From NCBI RefSeq assembly GCF_030272615.1, contig NC_081411.1:155766971-155830970 (forward strand): a stretch of 64,000 bases of DNA, read 5' to 3'. The position numbers and the translations under genes were made by a program. The DNA is from Cryptomeria japonica. Lineage: Eukaryota; Streptophyta; Pinopsida; Cupressales; Cupressaceae. The first letter of the stretch is position 1. Each line of letters opens with the position of its first letter. A model generated the notes under the pieces. That model was not told the origin of the DNA. It saw only the letters and a program-made list of their open reading frames with translations, and did no database searches. Below are positions 46,017 to 57,382 of this stretch, piece after piece.

Positions 46017-47781
46017 CCAGGGCCAAAATGAACTAGTTGGACTCGGAGGACAAGGGCTCAAAATTCTTCTTTCAAATGCTTAAGATCAAAGAGGCAAAAT
46101 AAAGTATCGATGCTATTTGGGAAAACAATACCCACATTACTGACACAGAGGAGATCCTCAAGTGCTTCACTCAGTTCTACTAAAACTTATTTTCTGTAGC
46201 AGATGTAAACGATGAACATAGGGCTGCTAGGATGCTCATTAAGGAAGTGATCCCATCTAAGCTTCATGAGGCTATTGAGTTTGTAGGGAAACCCATCTCA
46301 AAAGAGGAAATTGAAAAGGCCAGCTCCTCAATGGGCAATGACAGATCCCCTAGACTGGATGGATTGCTAGTAGAATTTTACAAGAAGAATAACAGATGGA
46401 TTGTTGATGACCTACATAATCTATATCTAGAAGCTATTAATAAAGGAACTCTGAGAAAAGAAATCAATCAAGGGGTGATCAAGCTCATCCCTAAAGAGGG
46501 GGACAAAAAATTACTAAAGAATTGGAGGCCGATCACGCTATTAAATGTCTCCTATAAGATCTTGGCCAAAGTGGTGGCTAATAGGCTGGTTAAAATCCTT
46601 CCAAAGATAATTAGTCCTACGCAAAATGGATTTGTTAAAGGCAGATATATCCTGGAAAATTTGATCACCTGTTGGGAATCACTCAAGTGGGCTAAAGAGT
46701 TAGGGTAGAATGGGGCCATGCTACCGATTGAATTTTAAAAGGCATATGATAGGATGGAGTGGACTTTCATAATTGAGATGCTGGTGAGTCTGCGGTTCTC
46801 GAAGCCATTCTGTAGGATAGTTCAAACTCTACTCTGTGAAGCCAATGCTATTGTTGATGTAAATGGAATCAGATCTGATAATATTGTTCTTTCTAGGTCA
46901 ATAAGATAGGGTTTCCCACTTGCCCTGACCTTATTTGTGTTGGCTGCTAATGCTATGTACTATATACTTAAGGATCGTAACATGACCCCCAGGGTCAAAG
47001 ACATTTCTCTCCCTAATAAAGAGGAAATTATCAATGTTTAGTTTGCGGATGATACAAATATCCTACTTGTCTTGGAAGAGGAGAACCTATCCTCCCCACT
47101 GCACAATATTGAAATCTTTTGCAAGGCTTCAGGAAGAAAAATTGCTCTCCATAAATCAACCTTACTAGGATGGACTGACTCCCCTCCTAGCTGGTTGTCT
47201 AAATTTGACCTAGAATGGGGGGGCCCGAACCTAATCACTAGATATCTAGGTATCCCTTTCTCTGTCTCCCCAAATCTGAAAGAAATGTGGGAGTGGTTCA
47301 GGAATAAGGTGGATAAAAAACTGAACAAATGGAACATAAACTTCCTCTCCCTGGTAGGTCGATTTTAGGTCTGTCAAAAAATCTTGTCCTCATACAAAAT
47401 CTATTGCTCCTCAGCCTGGCTATTAAGTAATTCCCAGTTCAATTATCTTCAAAAACAAATCAAGAAATTCCTATGGTCAGATGGGAAGGGGAATAGGAAA
47501 CAACATGCAATAAAATGGGATTGGTGTATTCAATATAAGTTGCAGGGGGCATGGGCATCAAAGACCTCAAAATTCAGGGCATTGCCTTGGATTCCAAGTG
47601 GATTTTCAAAGCCCTTGATGGCAATGAACCTTGGAAAATTTTGATCAGACACAATATACAATGCTCCCTCCCTAAAAGGGCAAAGAAATGGAGGAACTTG
47701 CCCATGTGGGACTTGATTTCTGGCAATTTTGAGATCTCTCCTATGGGTTCAAAGGTCTTTAAGTCCATATGGAGGGCTTAG
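46017..47781 (+). pseudogene. LINE ORF2, reverse transcriptase
   Basis: Would make cDNA at the nicked target. Motifs: PISKEEIEKASSSMGNDRSP (near 46290-46350), LIPKEGDKKLLKNWRPITLL, NVSYKILAKVVANRL, ISPTQNGFVKGRYI (near 46610), EFxKAYDRMEW (first catalytic Asp near 46750), GFPLALTLF, and FADDTN at 47042-47059 with both Asp intact, preceded by TAG where the family has Gln. Then LGIPFSVSPN and the thumb-like WxRNKVDKKLNKWN. Stops near 46708, 46735, 46909, 47039 and 47366. Confidence 0.87.
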
Positions 47782-48864
47782 AATCATGTCAAACAATTCA
47801 CTAGTAACAAAGGCATTGTTGATAATAAGGGTTCTCTTAACTTAGATAGATCCATATGGTGGAATACTCTGCACAATGGGAAGCATCTGGCCTGCCTTCA
47901 AGGGTGCTCCACCTTGAAATGGCACAACTTGAGAGTAGTAACTTTTGAACACATCTTGGAAGATGATTATATGATTTCTTGGGATGCTCTTAGTTTAACC
48001 TTCAACCTCCCCACCTTCCAAGCCAGAACCTACAATGTTACTCAAAAATGCACTCGACCCCATCCTCTCCTCATCGTCCCCTCCTGCGCTCTCCCCAATT
48101 TCTTCCCTCTGTTGGGTTGATGGCTCTCCCCTTCCTCTAATGAAAGATAAACTTGTGTACTCCTCCCTTTCTAACTCCAAAGATATCCTAACTAACCTCA
48201 ATAATCTTTGGAATCTTACTTGGGATTCTAAAAAGTGGCATTCTGCTCTCTTGAGATTCTGGTCTACCTCGTCTGAACCAAAAAAGAAATTCTTTGCCTA
48301 GAAACTTTTGCTCCATAAGCTCCCTCTTAAAGACAACAATGACAACCCCCTATTGTGTAAATTGTGTCATCTCCCCGAATCAGTCCTTTATATTTTTTTT
48401 GAATGTCATTTCACCAAAGAGGTGTGGAAATTGTTTGGTCTTTCAATTGATGCTAAATGTCTAACTACTAATGAGGTGGTACTTGGTTATATTAAAGATG
48501 GAAAGAAATGTGCTAATCTCTTTTGGTCTTTTCTCTCCCTAGAAATTCCATGGATCATTTGGAAGTCTAGTAACGATGATGTGTTTATTGGCAAGGGTAG
48601 ATACCTCACTGAGTCTTTTAGGAGACTCATTCTTTACCTTGTTCCTATGCAGGTCACAGTGGTTCTCTGCCTCGATGAGGGAAAATTTGACAGGTGGTTG
48701 AATGATGGCTCAACATATGTCTTCATCAGAGAACTCTCACATGGCTTCACCTGGGACCAAATGGGAAGTAACAAGACACACTTTGAACAAGCCTTAATGA
48801 AATTCATGTAGGAAATGAAGGCAATACAATAGAGAGAAGACTTCATTCAGATGGAACTAGATGG
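47782..48864 (+). pseudogene. LINE ORF2, C-terminal zinc-binding part
   Basis: Decayed linker to about 48300, then open to 48811. It includes the zf-RVT type segment (CKLCHLPESVLYIFFECHFT, WKLFGL) near 48355-48450, usual at the end of plant L1 ORF2. The last codons before NA-B read QMELDG, and they continue at 55476. Confidence 0.75.
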
Positions 48865-49631
48865 TGTTGGCATATGCACACTCCAATGAGACATTGAAGG
48901 TGATTGAAGGTTTTGTCATTGATGGAAACCTTACAATCCTATGGCACCAGCACCAGCAAATCACACTCTACACCGACACTCAGACCACCGACACTGGCAG
49001 AGAAAGAGAGCATACCGACACAGAGGCTGATAGGATTTTTGTTATATTATATTTTGTTTATTATTGTAAAAAATTTGAAAGCTGACTTGATATCATTGTA
49101 AAATAACTTATATATATAAGAAGTCATTGAAAGACATTTTGGAATGAATAAGGAAAAATAATTAGGCAAACCTATTATGCGAAATATAGGTTAAACGGTT
49201 TATGTAAGAAGCATAGTAGAAACTAGTACTGAATCTGGCATTATAGATGCTACTGTAAAGTAGTACAAGACATTGGATTTGTATAATCCACATTGTAAGT
49301 CAGTGAGACTTCCCATTGAGCAATGAGCTCTAGGCAATTGGCCTTCCTTCATGTGCAAGCCCCTCTTGTAAGTAATATTCTCTTATTGGCCAGTGAGTGA
49401 ATATTGTGGGTCACAAATCCCACTGAGGTTTTTTAGACACTAGATTTCCTCATTAAATCCTTGTGTTATGGTGTGATTCTTATGTGGTTGCTTTCATTCC
49501 TGTTTATTGCATTATTTCTTGCATACCGATACACTGTTATAATATGCTCTACATGTTTTAAGTTAAGAAATTCTAAATACTGGTTAGATACTGATTCACC
49601 CCCCCTCTTAGTATCTATGGGAATCCTAACA
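48865..49631 (+). repeat. NA-B 5' LTR, 767 bp
   Basis: TGTTGGCATATGCAC...CCTAACA. Has the TATA palindrome around 49103-49128 and CACCCCCCCTCTTAGTAT near the inner end. Confidence 0.93.
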
Positions 49632-49633
49632 AT

Positions 49634-49645
49634 TGGTATCAGAGC
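49634..49645 (+). other. NA-B primer binding site (iMet-type)
   Basis: TGGTATCAGAGC two bases after the LTR end. Confidence 0.9.
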
Positions 49646-49702
49646 CTGGTCCTTTATTTTCATAAGCCTAATAGCTTGAGGAAGATCTTAACACCAGTAA
49701 AG

Positions 49703-50884
49703 ATGGAAAATCTGATGAAGCAACTAGAAGCAGCTCTCTCAGACTATGATGCAGAAAAATTAAAAAACATCAAACTTGAAGATGATCTAAAGGTAGCTCA
49801 GGATATCATTCTGGCACTTCAAGAGAATTTTACCATTGCAAGAAACAAGAGAAGAGAATTATGTGAAAAGTTGCAAAATGAGAATGATGAAAAGGAATCA
49901 CTTAATGATGAGATAAGCAAGCTGAAACTGGAGAACATAACAATAAAGAATGAGATGCAAGACATGACCATGAGATTCTACAAAGAAATTGAAGATAGGA
50001 AGAAGAATGAAGAAGAATTGACCAAAAGACTAAGTGATGCAGCAAATGAGAACACAAGACTTAGCTATGAAAATGACCTATTGAAGACAGATCTGATGCA
50101 TACACAGAATGACTCAAATGAACTGATGAGACATAAATAAATCTTACAAAGAGAACTAGATATTGCAAATCAACACAAAGACAACTTCAAGAAAAGCTCA
50201 GAAGAACTTGGTGACTTGTTGAAGATTCAAAAACCTAATGGTGATACTTGTGGAATTGGCTTTGAAGTAGGAGAAAGCTCTGATACTGCAAACACTTAGG
50301 ATCACAGCAAACTGGTAAGGCAACCTAATGCTTATAAATTCAACGGAAAATGCTTTAACTATAATAAGTATGGGCATAGAGCAAATCAATGTAGATCTAG
50401 AAATTATTAGAACATCAACACACCCACCGGTCAATGTTCAAAATGCAACAAAGTTGGTCACAACTCTAAAAATTATTGAATGAATGTAAGATGTTATGTT
50501 TGTGGAAGATTTAGACACTTATCTAATCAGTGTAGAACGTAAACCGACATAGGTTATGGCAAAGCTATTCAGAAAAACAATGTGACTTGTTATGCATGTA
50601 ATAAGATTGGACATATTGCAAAATTCTGTAGAAGTAAAGGATCACCGACAGACAACAAAAGTTCTAGCTTGAAGGGAAAAGAAAAAGTTGAAGAGGTTAA
50701 GCAAGAATTCTCAAAACAATGGATTAGAAAAGTAGATCTAAATGTTGGGAATACTCCTCCACCGGTAGAACCAATCAGTGCTTCACCGGTAAGATAGAGT
50801 AGTGCTTCACTGGTAAGACAGAGTAGTGCTTCACTGACAGCACAGAGTAGTACTCCACCGACAGGAAGCTCTTCATCAAACTAA
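49703..50884 (+). pseudogene. NA-B ORF1: coiled coil plus four CCHC knuckles
   Basis: One frame of 394 codons including the stop, from ATG 49703 (MENLMKQLEAALSDYDAEKL) to TAA 50882-50884, with in-frame stops but no shift. Residues 1-170 are a long coiled coil. Four knuckles follow: CFNYNKYGHRANQC (50351-50392, second Cys is Tyr), CSKCNKVGHNSKNY (50435-50476, last Cys is Tyr), CYVCGRFRHLSNQC (50492-50533) and CYACNKIGHIAKFC (50588-50629, intact). The tail has a 24-base repeat coding SASLVRQS. Stops at 50138, 50297, 50408, 50477, 50540 and 50795. Probably a nucleocapsid-like protein that packages element RNA; that role is inferred. Confidence 0.8.
50770..50865 (+). repeat. 24-base repeat in ORF1 tail of NA-B
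   Basis: Units AGTAGTGCTTCACTGGTAAG and variants, about four copies. NA-A has fewer (37858-37893), so copy number differs between the sisters. Confidence 0.7.
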
Positions 50885-51191
50885 AGAAAATCTTCTTTGA
50901 GGGTTTGGCAATAAATGAGACATATGCTATTATTCCCTCGATTAAAGATGAGAAGTTGAAACATACTTATATTTAGGTAAACAATGTTAAGTGACTACTT
51001 AATCAACATGCATTAAATGTGGTAGATGGAAAATAGACTTTATAAATTTGTGATTTTGGCTCCATTTCACTTCACCGAGATTTCAAACATTTGAAGAGCA
51101 CAAAATTTGTAGAGCTAAAGCATTTCGAGCAAAGAAGCAAAGGCATCTCATAAATCAATCGATCAAAAGGTAGCAAAAGGTATTTATCATC

Positions 51192-53123
51192 ATGGCATCC
51201 ACCTCTGCACTTGAATATATAGCAAACCCTACTGTAGTTGAGGTTATAATATGCCCTAGGCCCGTATTTCAACTAGTTCCCGAGGTAGAAAAGAAAGATG
51301 ACACTGTAGGTGCTTTTTCTCAAATTCCAAAAGGAGTTGTTTATGTTGAAGACCCCAAAATTTACATCCATTGCAACATAGAGGAATTAGGAGATGAAGA
51401 GATCAAAACCATGTATAAATCTGTCATATGTGATAATTCTGAAAATGTAAAACCGGAACATAAAATCATTGAAACCCTAGGATTTACTGAAATCCTTTGC
51501 ATTCCTGAATTTCCCAAGGATGTGATTAGGATAGTCTTAAGTAGGGTACATGGTGAATTTTTCTGGTTAGATGCAATTCACAAAATTACCAAGGAAGCTG
51601 TGAAAGCTGTCACAGGGCTACCTTCCACCGGTAAAAGACTAGACAAGACTAAAAAGGTCTCAAATGACCTAGTAACTAAACTAACTGGTGTAACATCCGA
51701 TAAAAGGTCCTTGAGAGTCAATGATGTAACCGACACTAATGTGAGATTTATCAGCATGATTTTAGGGTATAAAGCTACTCATGCAAATAGAATCAATTCA
51801 GTTTCAAGTTTATGCATTAAGAGTGCTTATGACATGATTACAAACAATGTGAAAATTTATATATGTGAATGGTTAAAAGATGAGTTAATTGACAACTTAG
51901 GCAAGATAAAGAAAGATAAGAAAGGAACTTTTAGGTTTGAGAATCTACTTGTATGCTTGATGCTACACATAACCAAACAGGTTCCCGGTATAGGCTATAA
52001 AGAACTTGGATTTGATATACCGGTAGGTAAACAGTTATCAGAACTATTCAATAACATAGGTGAAGACAAGGAAAATAATATCCATGAATACTTTCAAGCA
52101 TTAAAGGCCAAAATGAAGAAAAAAATCAGATTATCACAGAAGATTGTTGACAAGTACAAAGATAACATATACTTTGTAATAAAAAAGGATGAGATCTGGA
52201 TGGAAGCAATCATCCTAAGGATAATTTGGGTAACAAAAATGGGTTATGAGACTGATGACCTTATCATTGAAACTTATGCTAAAGGACTTTTGGAAGCACC
52301 AAATGAACCAAAGGAAGAAGTATTTTGTAGTGCTGAGATCATAGAAAAACAAATTCAATCTAAGAAAAGAGTGAAAAAGGTTGAAGCAGTTGTGAGAAGA
52401 GGTTCTAGATAGGCAAAGGATATTAAAGAAGATGTGATGAAGCAAACCGGTATCACTGAGGATGAGTTAGTAGCCCCACAGCCTGAAACTCACCTATCAC
52501 CGGTAGGCACTTCTTCAGAGAATGACATGCCAACAACTTTCAAGAGAGTTGTAAGGAAAAGAGATCCTTCACCGGAAACCACACCTTCACCTAGGAGAAC
52601 AAGACAAAAACAACAAGCAGTGAGATCTCCGATTAAGAAAACTACACCAAAGAAGAAACTAACACCCAAGAAGAAGAAGAGGACAAAACAAAACATGGAC
52701 CCTCTTGACATATTGCTAAATGAAATTACAGAGGAAGGGAAACTAAAGAATATAGAGAAATTGTATGATACTCTGACAGCAGATGAAAAAGAACAAGTTG
52801 AGAACAATGTTATTTTGCACATGGACATGTATAAGAAATTTTTGATGGAAGTGGTAGATGAACTACCAGATGAATTATTTAAAAGATTGGAAGCAAGAAG
52901 GCAAGCTGTTGTAGAGCTTGACAAGAAAATCAAGATAGAAAAATTACTTGCTATTTACCCAATGAACTCACCTAAAGAAATAGATGACTTAATTGCAGAA
53001 GCCAAACAGTCAGTATTTTCTACTGCACACCAGAATATTGCTTTAATGGTTGGAAGCGTCAATGAGGTAACTGAAGAAACATAAAATGCATGGGATATAT
53101 TCCTAGTTGAAAAAGAAAAATAG
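51192..53123 (+). pseudogene. NA-B ORF2, 643 codons, unknown function
   Basis: ATG 51192 (MASTSALEYIANP) to TAG 53121-53123, the same length as in NA-A. Open for 406 codons before the first stop (52410-52412), plus one at 53082-53084. Same folded N-terminal domain, the basic TPKKKLTPKKKKR segment near 52650-52685, and helical C-terminal part. Equal length and collinearity in two separate insertions show that ORF2 is a real part of the family. No enzymatic motif found. Confidence 0.78.
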
Positions 53124-53132
53124 GAAGAGTAA

Positions 53133-54310
53133 ATGAGCCACAAACCTATAAAGGTATATCAGAAGGATAAGGACAAAGGTAAAGGAAAAGTTGGTGGACC
53201 TCCTAGTATCAAAGTAAAAGACAACTTGCCCCCACCTCCTTTGATCACTCCACCGGTAACAACAACAACTACAAAAAATCAACCGGCAATTGAAAGCATG
53301 AATGTAGAGGATATAAATCCTAATCCTGAAGTCTTATACATAGTGGATGTTGATACACAAAAGATCAACATCGTGGTAGATAAAGATACAACTGGTAAGA
53401 CAGACATGGCTAGTGAGCCACCGATAACTGAGCAAACTGATCAAACACAAGAGAAATCGGCAGATGATAACAAAGAACAACAAGTAGAGACTCAGACTGT
53501 GACTGAGACAGAGCAACAAACAGAGAAACAAGAAGAGCAATAGGGTTTGAAACAGGGACAGGTTCAAATGGAAACAGAGCCACCAGCAATATGAGAAGAT
53601 AAAAAACCATTGCTTAAAGAAATGGAAAAACTGACTGACCTACTAGAGGTCACTACAAGCTTGGTTACTTCTACCACTGGTGGTATTTAGAATGTTGGTT
53701 CCTCATCAGCAGGCTATAAATCAACAAATGTAATAGAAGTACTTTTAAATTCTATCAAAAGGATAATAGATTGTAGTTCACAGGCTTACAAAGCTATAGA
53801 TGACACAATCCCAATTTTGAAGAGGCTAGCTCCTAACCGCAATATAGACAATAAAGATTCATTAAGACAAATTGATATTTTGTCCAAGTACATCACTGAG
53901 AACACAGTGACAATTGAGAAAATAAAGGAAGATGCACTCAAGGGTAAGTTAGAAATTGAAAAGCAAAAATTCTTTGAAGATCAGATAAAGAAGTGTACAA
54001 GGGAATTTGATACACTTCTACCAGAACTATGCAACTTACTGAAAGAGTTCAAAACTTTGTACAAAGACATATGCAAGACAAACCTACTAACAACTGACAT
54101 AGATAAGCAAATGAGCAAGGTATAGGATGAAATCAATAAACTTGCAGACAATTTTGTTAACTCACCTAATACATTATCAGTTTTTGAACAAAAGATAACA
54201 AGTTTTGAGGAAGATTTACTTAAGTTGGGAAGATAAAATGAGAGAATAGTGGATAAGGCAAAAAGTTTGAGACTGACTGAGTCCAAGATTGGACTATCTA
54301 GCATACATGC
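53133..54310 (+). pseudogene. NA-B ORF3, coiled-coil protein
   Basis: ATG 53133 (MSHKPIKVYQKDKDKG), nine bases after the ORF2 stop, with an extra TAA just before the ATG. Same layout as NA-A ORF3: Thr/Pro/Gln-rich start, then IKRIIDCSSQAYKAIDDTIP and LSKYITENTVTIEKIKED. Stops near 53541, 53592, 53688, 54123 and 54234, then a frame change near 54275 relative to NA-A. Confidence 0.65.
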
Positions 54311-54537
54311 GGAAGGAAATATCTAAGGCACTAGTACAGGGACAAAGAACACTGGCAAAGCATATGTAGCACCTCACCGGTATAATTCAAAGAATCGAGA
54401 CATCAATAAGAGACAGTAAGAAATTTATGGAGAGTATAAACTTAATTTTGGTGGATCTATTTCAAATTGTGACCACATAGGTACAAGGATGAGACTACAA
54501 CTCTATTGACATCTTGACAGCCTTTGTCATTGATGCC

Positions 54538-54547
54538 AAAGGGGGAG
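54538..54547 (+). other. NA-B internal second polypurine tract
   Basis: AAAGGGGGAG after TTTGTCATTGATGCC, at the position seen in NA-A. Confidence 0.65.
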
Positions 54548-54682
54548 TAGTGGCATGAAAAAATCCAATATCACATGAATCATATGCTCAGGGGGAGCAC
54601 ACACATTTTTGGTAACTTTTTTTTGGACTTCATATTTTTGGATACACTTTTGAATTTTCTCATGAGTGTTGCCATCAATGCT

Positions 54683-54694
54683 AAAGGGGGAGAT
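54683..54694 (+). other. NA-B polypurine tract
   Basis: AAAGGGGGAGAT directly before the 3' LTR. Confidence 0.88.
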
Positions 54695-55470
54695 TGTTGG
54701 CATATGCACACTCCAATGAGACATTGAAGGTGATTGAAGGTTTTGTCATTGATGACAACCTTACAATCCTATGGCACCGACATCAGCAGATCACACTCTA
54801 CATCGACACTCAAACCACTGGCACCGACAGAGAAAGGAAGCATATTGGCACAGAGGCCAACAGGATTTTTGTTATATTATATTTTTTTAATTATTGTAAA
54901 AACTTTGAAAGCTGACTTGATATCATTGTAAAATGACTTATATATATATATATATAAGAAGTCATTGAAAGACATTTTGGAATGAATAAGGAAAAATAAT
55001 TAGGTAGACCTATTATGCGAAATATAGGTTAAAGGGTTTATGTAAGAAGCAGAGCAGAAACCGGTACTAAATTTGGCATTATAGATGCTATTGTAAAGTA
55101 GTACAAGACATTGGATTTGTATAATCCACATTGTAAGTCAGTGAGACTTCCCATTTGAGCAGTGAGCTCTAGGCAATTGGCCTTCCTGCATGTGTAGGCC
55201 CCTCTTGTAAGTAATATTCTCTTATTGGCCAGTAAGTGAATATTGTGGGTCACAAATCCCACCGAGGTTTTTCCCACATTGGGTTTCCTCGTTAAATTAG
55301 TGTGTTATGGTGTGATTCTTATGTGGTTGCTTTCATTCCTATTTATTGCATTATTTCTTGCATACCGATACACTGTTATAATATGCTCTACATGTTTTAA
55401 GTTAAGAAATTCTAAATACCGGTTAGATACTGATTCACCCCCCCTCTCAATATCTATGGAAATCCTAATA
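54695..55470 (+). repeat. NA-B 3' LTR, 776 bp
   Basis: Mate of 48865-49631. Ends CCTAATA (CCTAACA in the 5' LTR). The TA run in the TATA palindrome near 54938-54957 is longer than in the other three LTRs. Confidence 0.93.
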
Positions 55471-55475
55471 GATGG

Positions 55476-55872
55476 TTTGCCTGGACACCCTTATAGAGAC
55501 CAGTTCATCGAGGGGAATGTATAGGTGTGGTGTGAGGGTGAATTGGGTTGGACTGCATGGCTCCCCCCATTGGGAGATAATACTAATCCCGATTCCTCCC
55601 TCTTATGTAGCTAGTTGATAAGCTTTTTCCTTTACGTTATACTGCGTATATGCGACCTTCAAAAGTATAATTTTATAAATTTTAGGATATAGCTATAATA
55701 TTCCTATGCATCATTTGCACCTTGTATGTAATGGTCACATGATATGACCTGTGGGCTTTCCAGCCATGAATTTATTGTCACTATGAGTTCTATTTGTTAG
55801 ACGACTATGTGTTTTTCAGCCAAGACTCTTGTATTTTGTAAAGGTGCTATATAATAATTAATACAAAAAAAA
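55476..55872 (+). other. LINE ORF2 last codons, 3' UTR and A tail
   Basis: LPGHPYRDQFIEGN codons continue in frame after NA-B to the TAG at 55522-55524. About 340 bases of 3' UTR follow, ending TGTAAAGGTGCTATATAATAA and a short A run, typical for plant LINE 3' ends. Confidence 0.78.
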
Positions 55873-55882
55873 TTAAATTAAT

Positions 55883-56527
55883 CTTGTGCATTTTCTAAAT
55901 TTTTAATTTCCAAATTCCCATCTTAGATCTATTTTCAAATTTAAATTAAGTGGTTCTTTCTACAAGACCCTAATTTTAAATTTAATTCTCTTGTGGATAA
56001 TTTCAAATTTATTTAAAAAAAATAAAATTAAGAGGTCAATTAAAAGAGCCCTAATTTTTTTTTTAAATATAAATTAATTCTTTCAATTGTCAAATTTCAA
56101 CATTTCAAATTTAAATTTTAAAATTAAGAGGTTATTTAACAAATCTCTAAATTTGAAATTAATTTTTTATTGGATAAATTCAAATCTTCTAGTGGGTAAT
56201 TTTAAATCTAAATTAAGAGGTTATTTTCAAGGCCCTAATTATAAAATTTAAATTTCCTAGGAGGTTGCATAATTTTTCTAAAATTTTGAACTTCAATTTC
56301 CAAATCTCAACTTTCAAATTCTCATTTTCAAATTTCATTTCACATTATTTTCACAATTTAAATCTAAAAAAAAATCAATCAATCAAATATGTGAATCTCA
56401 TCAGTTTACATAAATTAAGTGGTTTTATTTATAAAATCTGAATTTATTTTAAATAATTTGCTTGGACTTAAATTTTGATATTCATCATGTGGCAACTAAT
56501 GGGCTTGACCTATTCGCTATTTCACAT
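55883..56527 (+). other. LARD-1 leader continued
   Basis: Same A/T-rich pattern as 43222-43655, with weaker forms (GACCCTAA, GAGCCCTAA, GGCCCTAA) of the telobox-like unit. No gene seen before the ATG at 56528. Confidence 0.55.
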
Positions 56528-56953
56528 ATGATTACATTGCTTTTTACATACATTTATTATAATCATGTATTGGATAATGGCTTCTTTCACTTCATGTTAC
56601 TTCTTTTCATTCATAGCACTTGGACATATTTCCTTTGGATTTCCAAGTTGACTTCTTTTCATAAATTAGATATCAAAGCTTTCATTTATCATACATGTTG
56701 TGTTATGGTGATATTTTTGGGAAAATACATTTTATACGTAGATCACCTAAAAGCTTTTGTAGATCCTAATCCTAGAGATGACAATGAGAAACCTAATACT
56801 GGTACCTCTCCTAGGGTATCTAATGTGAATGAAGAAAGAGCTAATACTCCCTCCTATCAATTATCTCTCCAATGGAGAGAAAGAATTGAAGAGAAACATG
56901 GCCTCATATTCTTCTCATACACATACCCTTGTGCAAGGGAGGAGAGGACATAA
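56528..56953 (+). CDS. LARD-1 ORF A, small hydrophobic protein of unknown function
   Basis: 141 codons from the ATG at 56528 (the open frame reaches back to 56462). Residues form two or three long hydrophobic stretches (HMITLLFTYIYY, FFHFMLLLFIHSTWTYFLWI, HTCCVMVIFLGKYILYV), then a polar tail rich in Asn, Pro and Glu. This would suit a membrane protein. It overlaps ORF B in another frame from 56898. Either a +1 change separates one ancestral gene into two frames or these were two ORFs. I recognise no family and do not claim it is expressed. Confidence 0.35.
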   Translation: MITLLFTYIYYNHVLDNGFFHFMLLLFIHSTWTYFLWISKLTSFHKLDIKAFIYHTCCVMVIFLGKYILYVDHLKAFVDPNPRDDNEKPNTGTSPRVSNVNEERANTPSYQLSLQWRERIEEKHGLIFFSYTYPCAREERT

Positions 56954-57368
56954 TATTGATGTTTCTATCTCTCTAGATCCTCCTTATTCTTATAGAGCCA
57001 TTCTTAAACATCAAAGTATTTGTAGAGAAGATGATGTCATGCATTTCATTCACAATCTCTCTCCCCATACAACATTAAGAAAATATGAGGCCTTAGATGA
57101 TAAGGATCTACCTTCCCAATTTACGAAAGAGGATATGCATGATGAAAGAAAGGAAAGTCCATCTCCACAAGATATTCCTTCTTCATCTACCAATCCTTTC
57201 ATTCCTTCTAAATATCCTTACACTACAAACTTCAAAGAAATTTATTATAATGTTCCCCCACCCTCTCAACTAAAAGATTATTATAGGAGTGACTTTAACA
57301 TAATATCAAAACAATGTTTTAGAGGACAAGGACTTGGAAAATTTGAACAAGGAATTCGAGCCCTATAA
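56898..57368 (+). pseudogene. LARD-1 ORF B, Tat-like linker ending in G-patch
   Basis: Starts at ATG 56898 (MASYSSHTHTLVQGRRGHN), 156 codons. After an acidic/Ser-Pro stretch (KESPSPQDIPSSSTNPFIPS) it ends in FRGQGLGKFEQGIRAL, the first half of a G-patch. A stop follows, and the second half (TKGLGND) is found at 57392-57412 in a frame two bases over. Compare the Tat G-patch at 12078-11941. Non-functional as it stands. Confidence 0.6.
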
Positions 57369-57382
57369 ACCCTCCCGCACAA

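Larger units (their letters stand above)
48865..55470 (+). mobile_element. NA-B: second copy of the NA-A family, 6.6 kb
   Basis: Exact GATGG on both sides (48860-48864, 55471-55475), in the last ORF2 codons of the LINE. LTRs 48865-49631 and 54695-55470. Collinear with NA-A over the whole length. Longer open frames in ORF1 and ORF2 than NA-A. Confidence 0.93.
43656..55872 (+). mobile_element. Plant L1-type LINE, split by NA-B
   Basis: About 5.6 kb after removal of NA-B. Proline-rich ORF1 region, ORF2 with APE-type endonuclease, reverse transcriptase (FADD box) and a C-terminal zinc-binding domain, then a 3' UTR with a short A run (55865-55872). Target duplication about TTAAATTAAT (43646-43655 and 55873-55882, slightly longer with one mismatch). 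Inserted in the LARD-1 leader. Confidence 0.88.
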
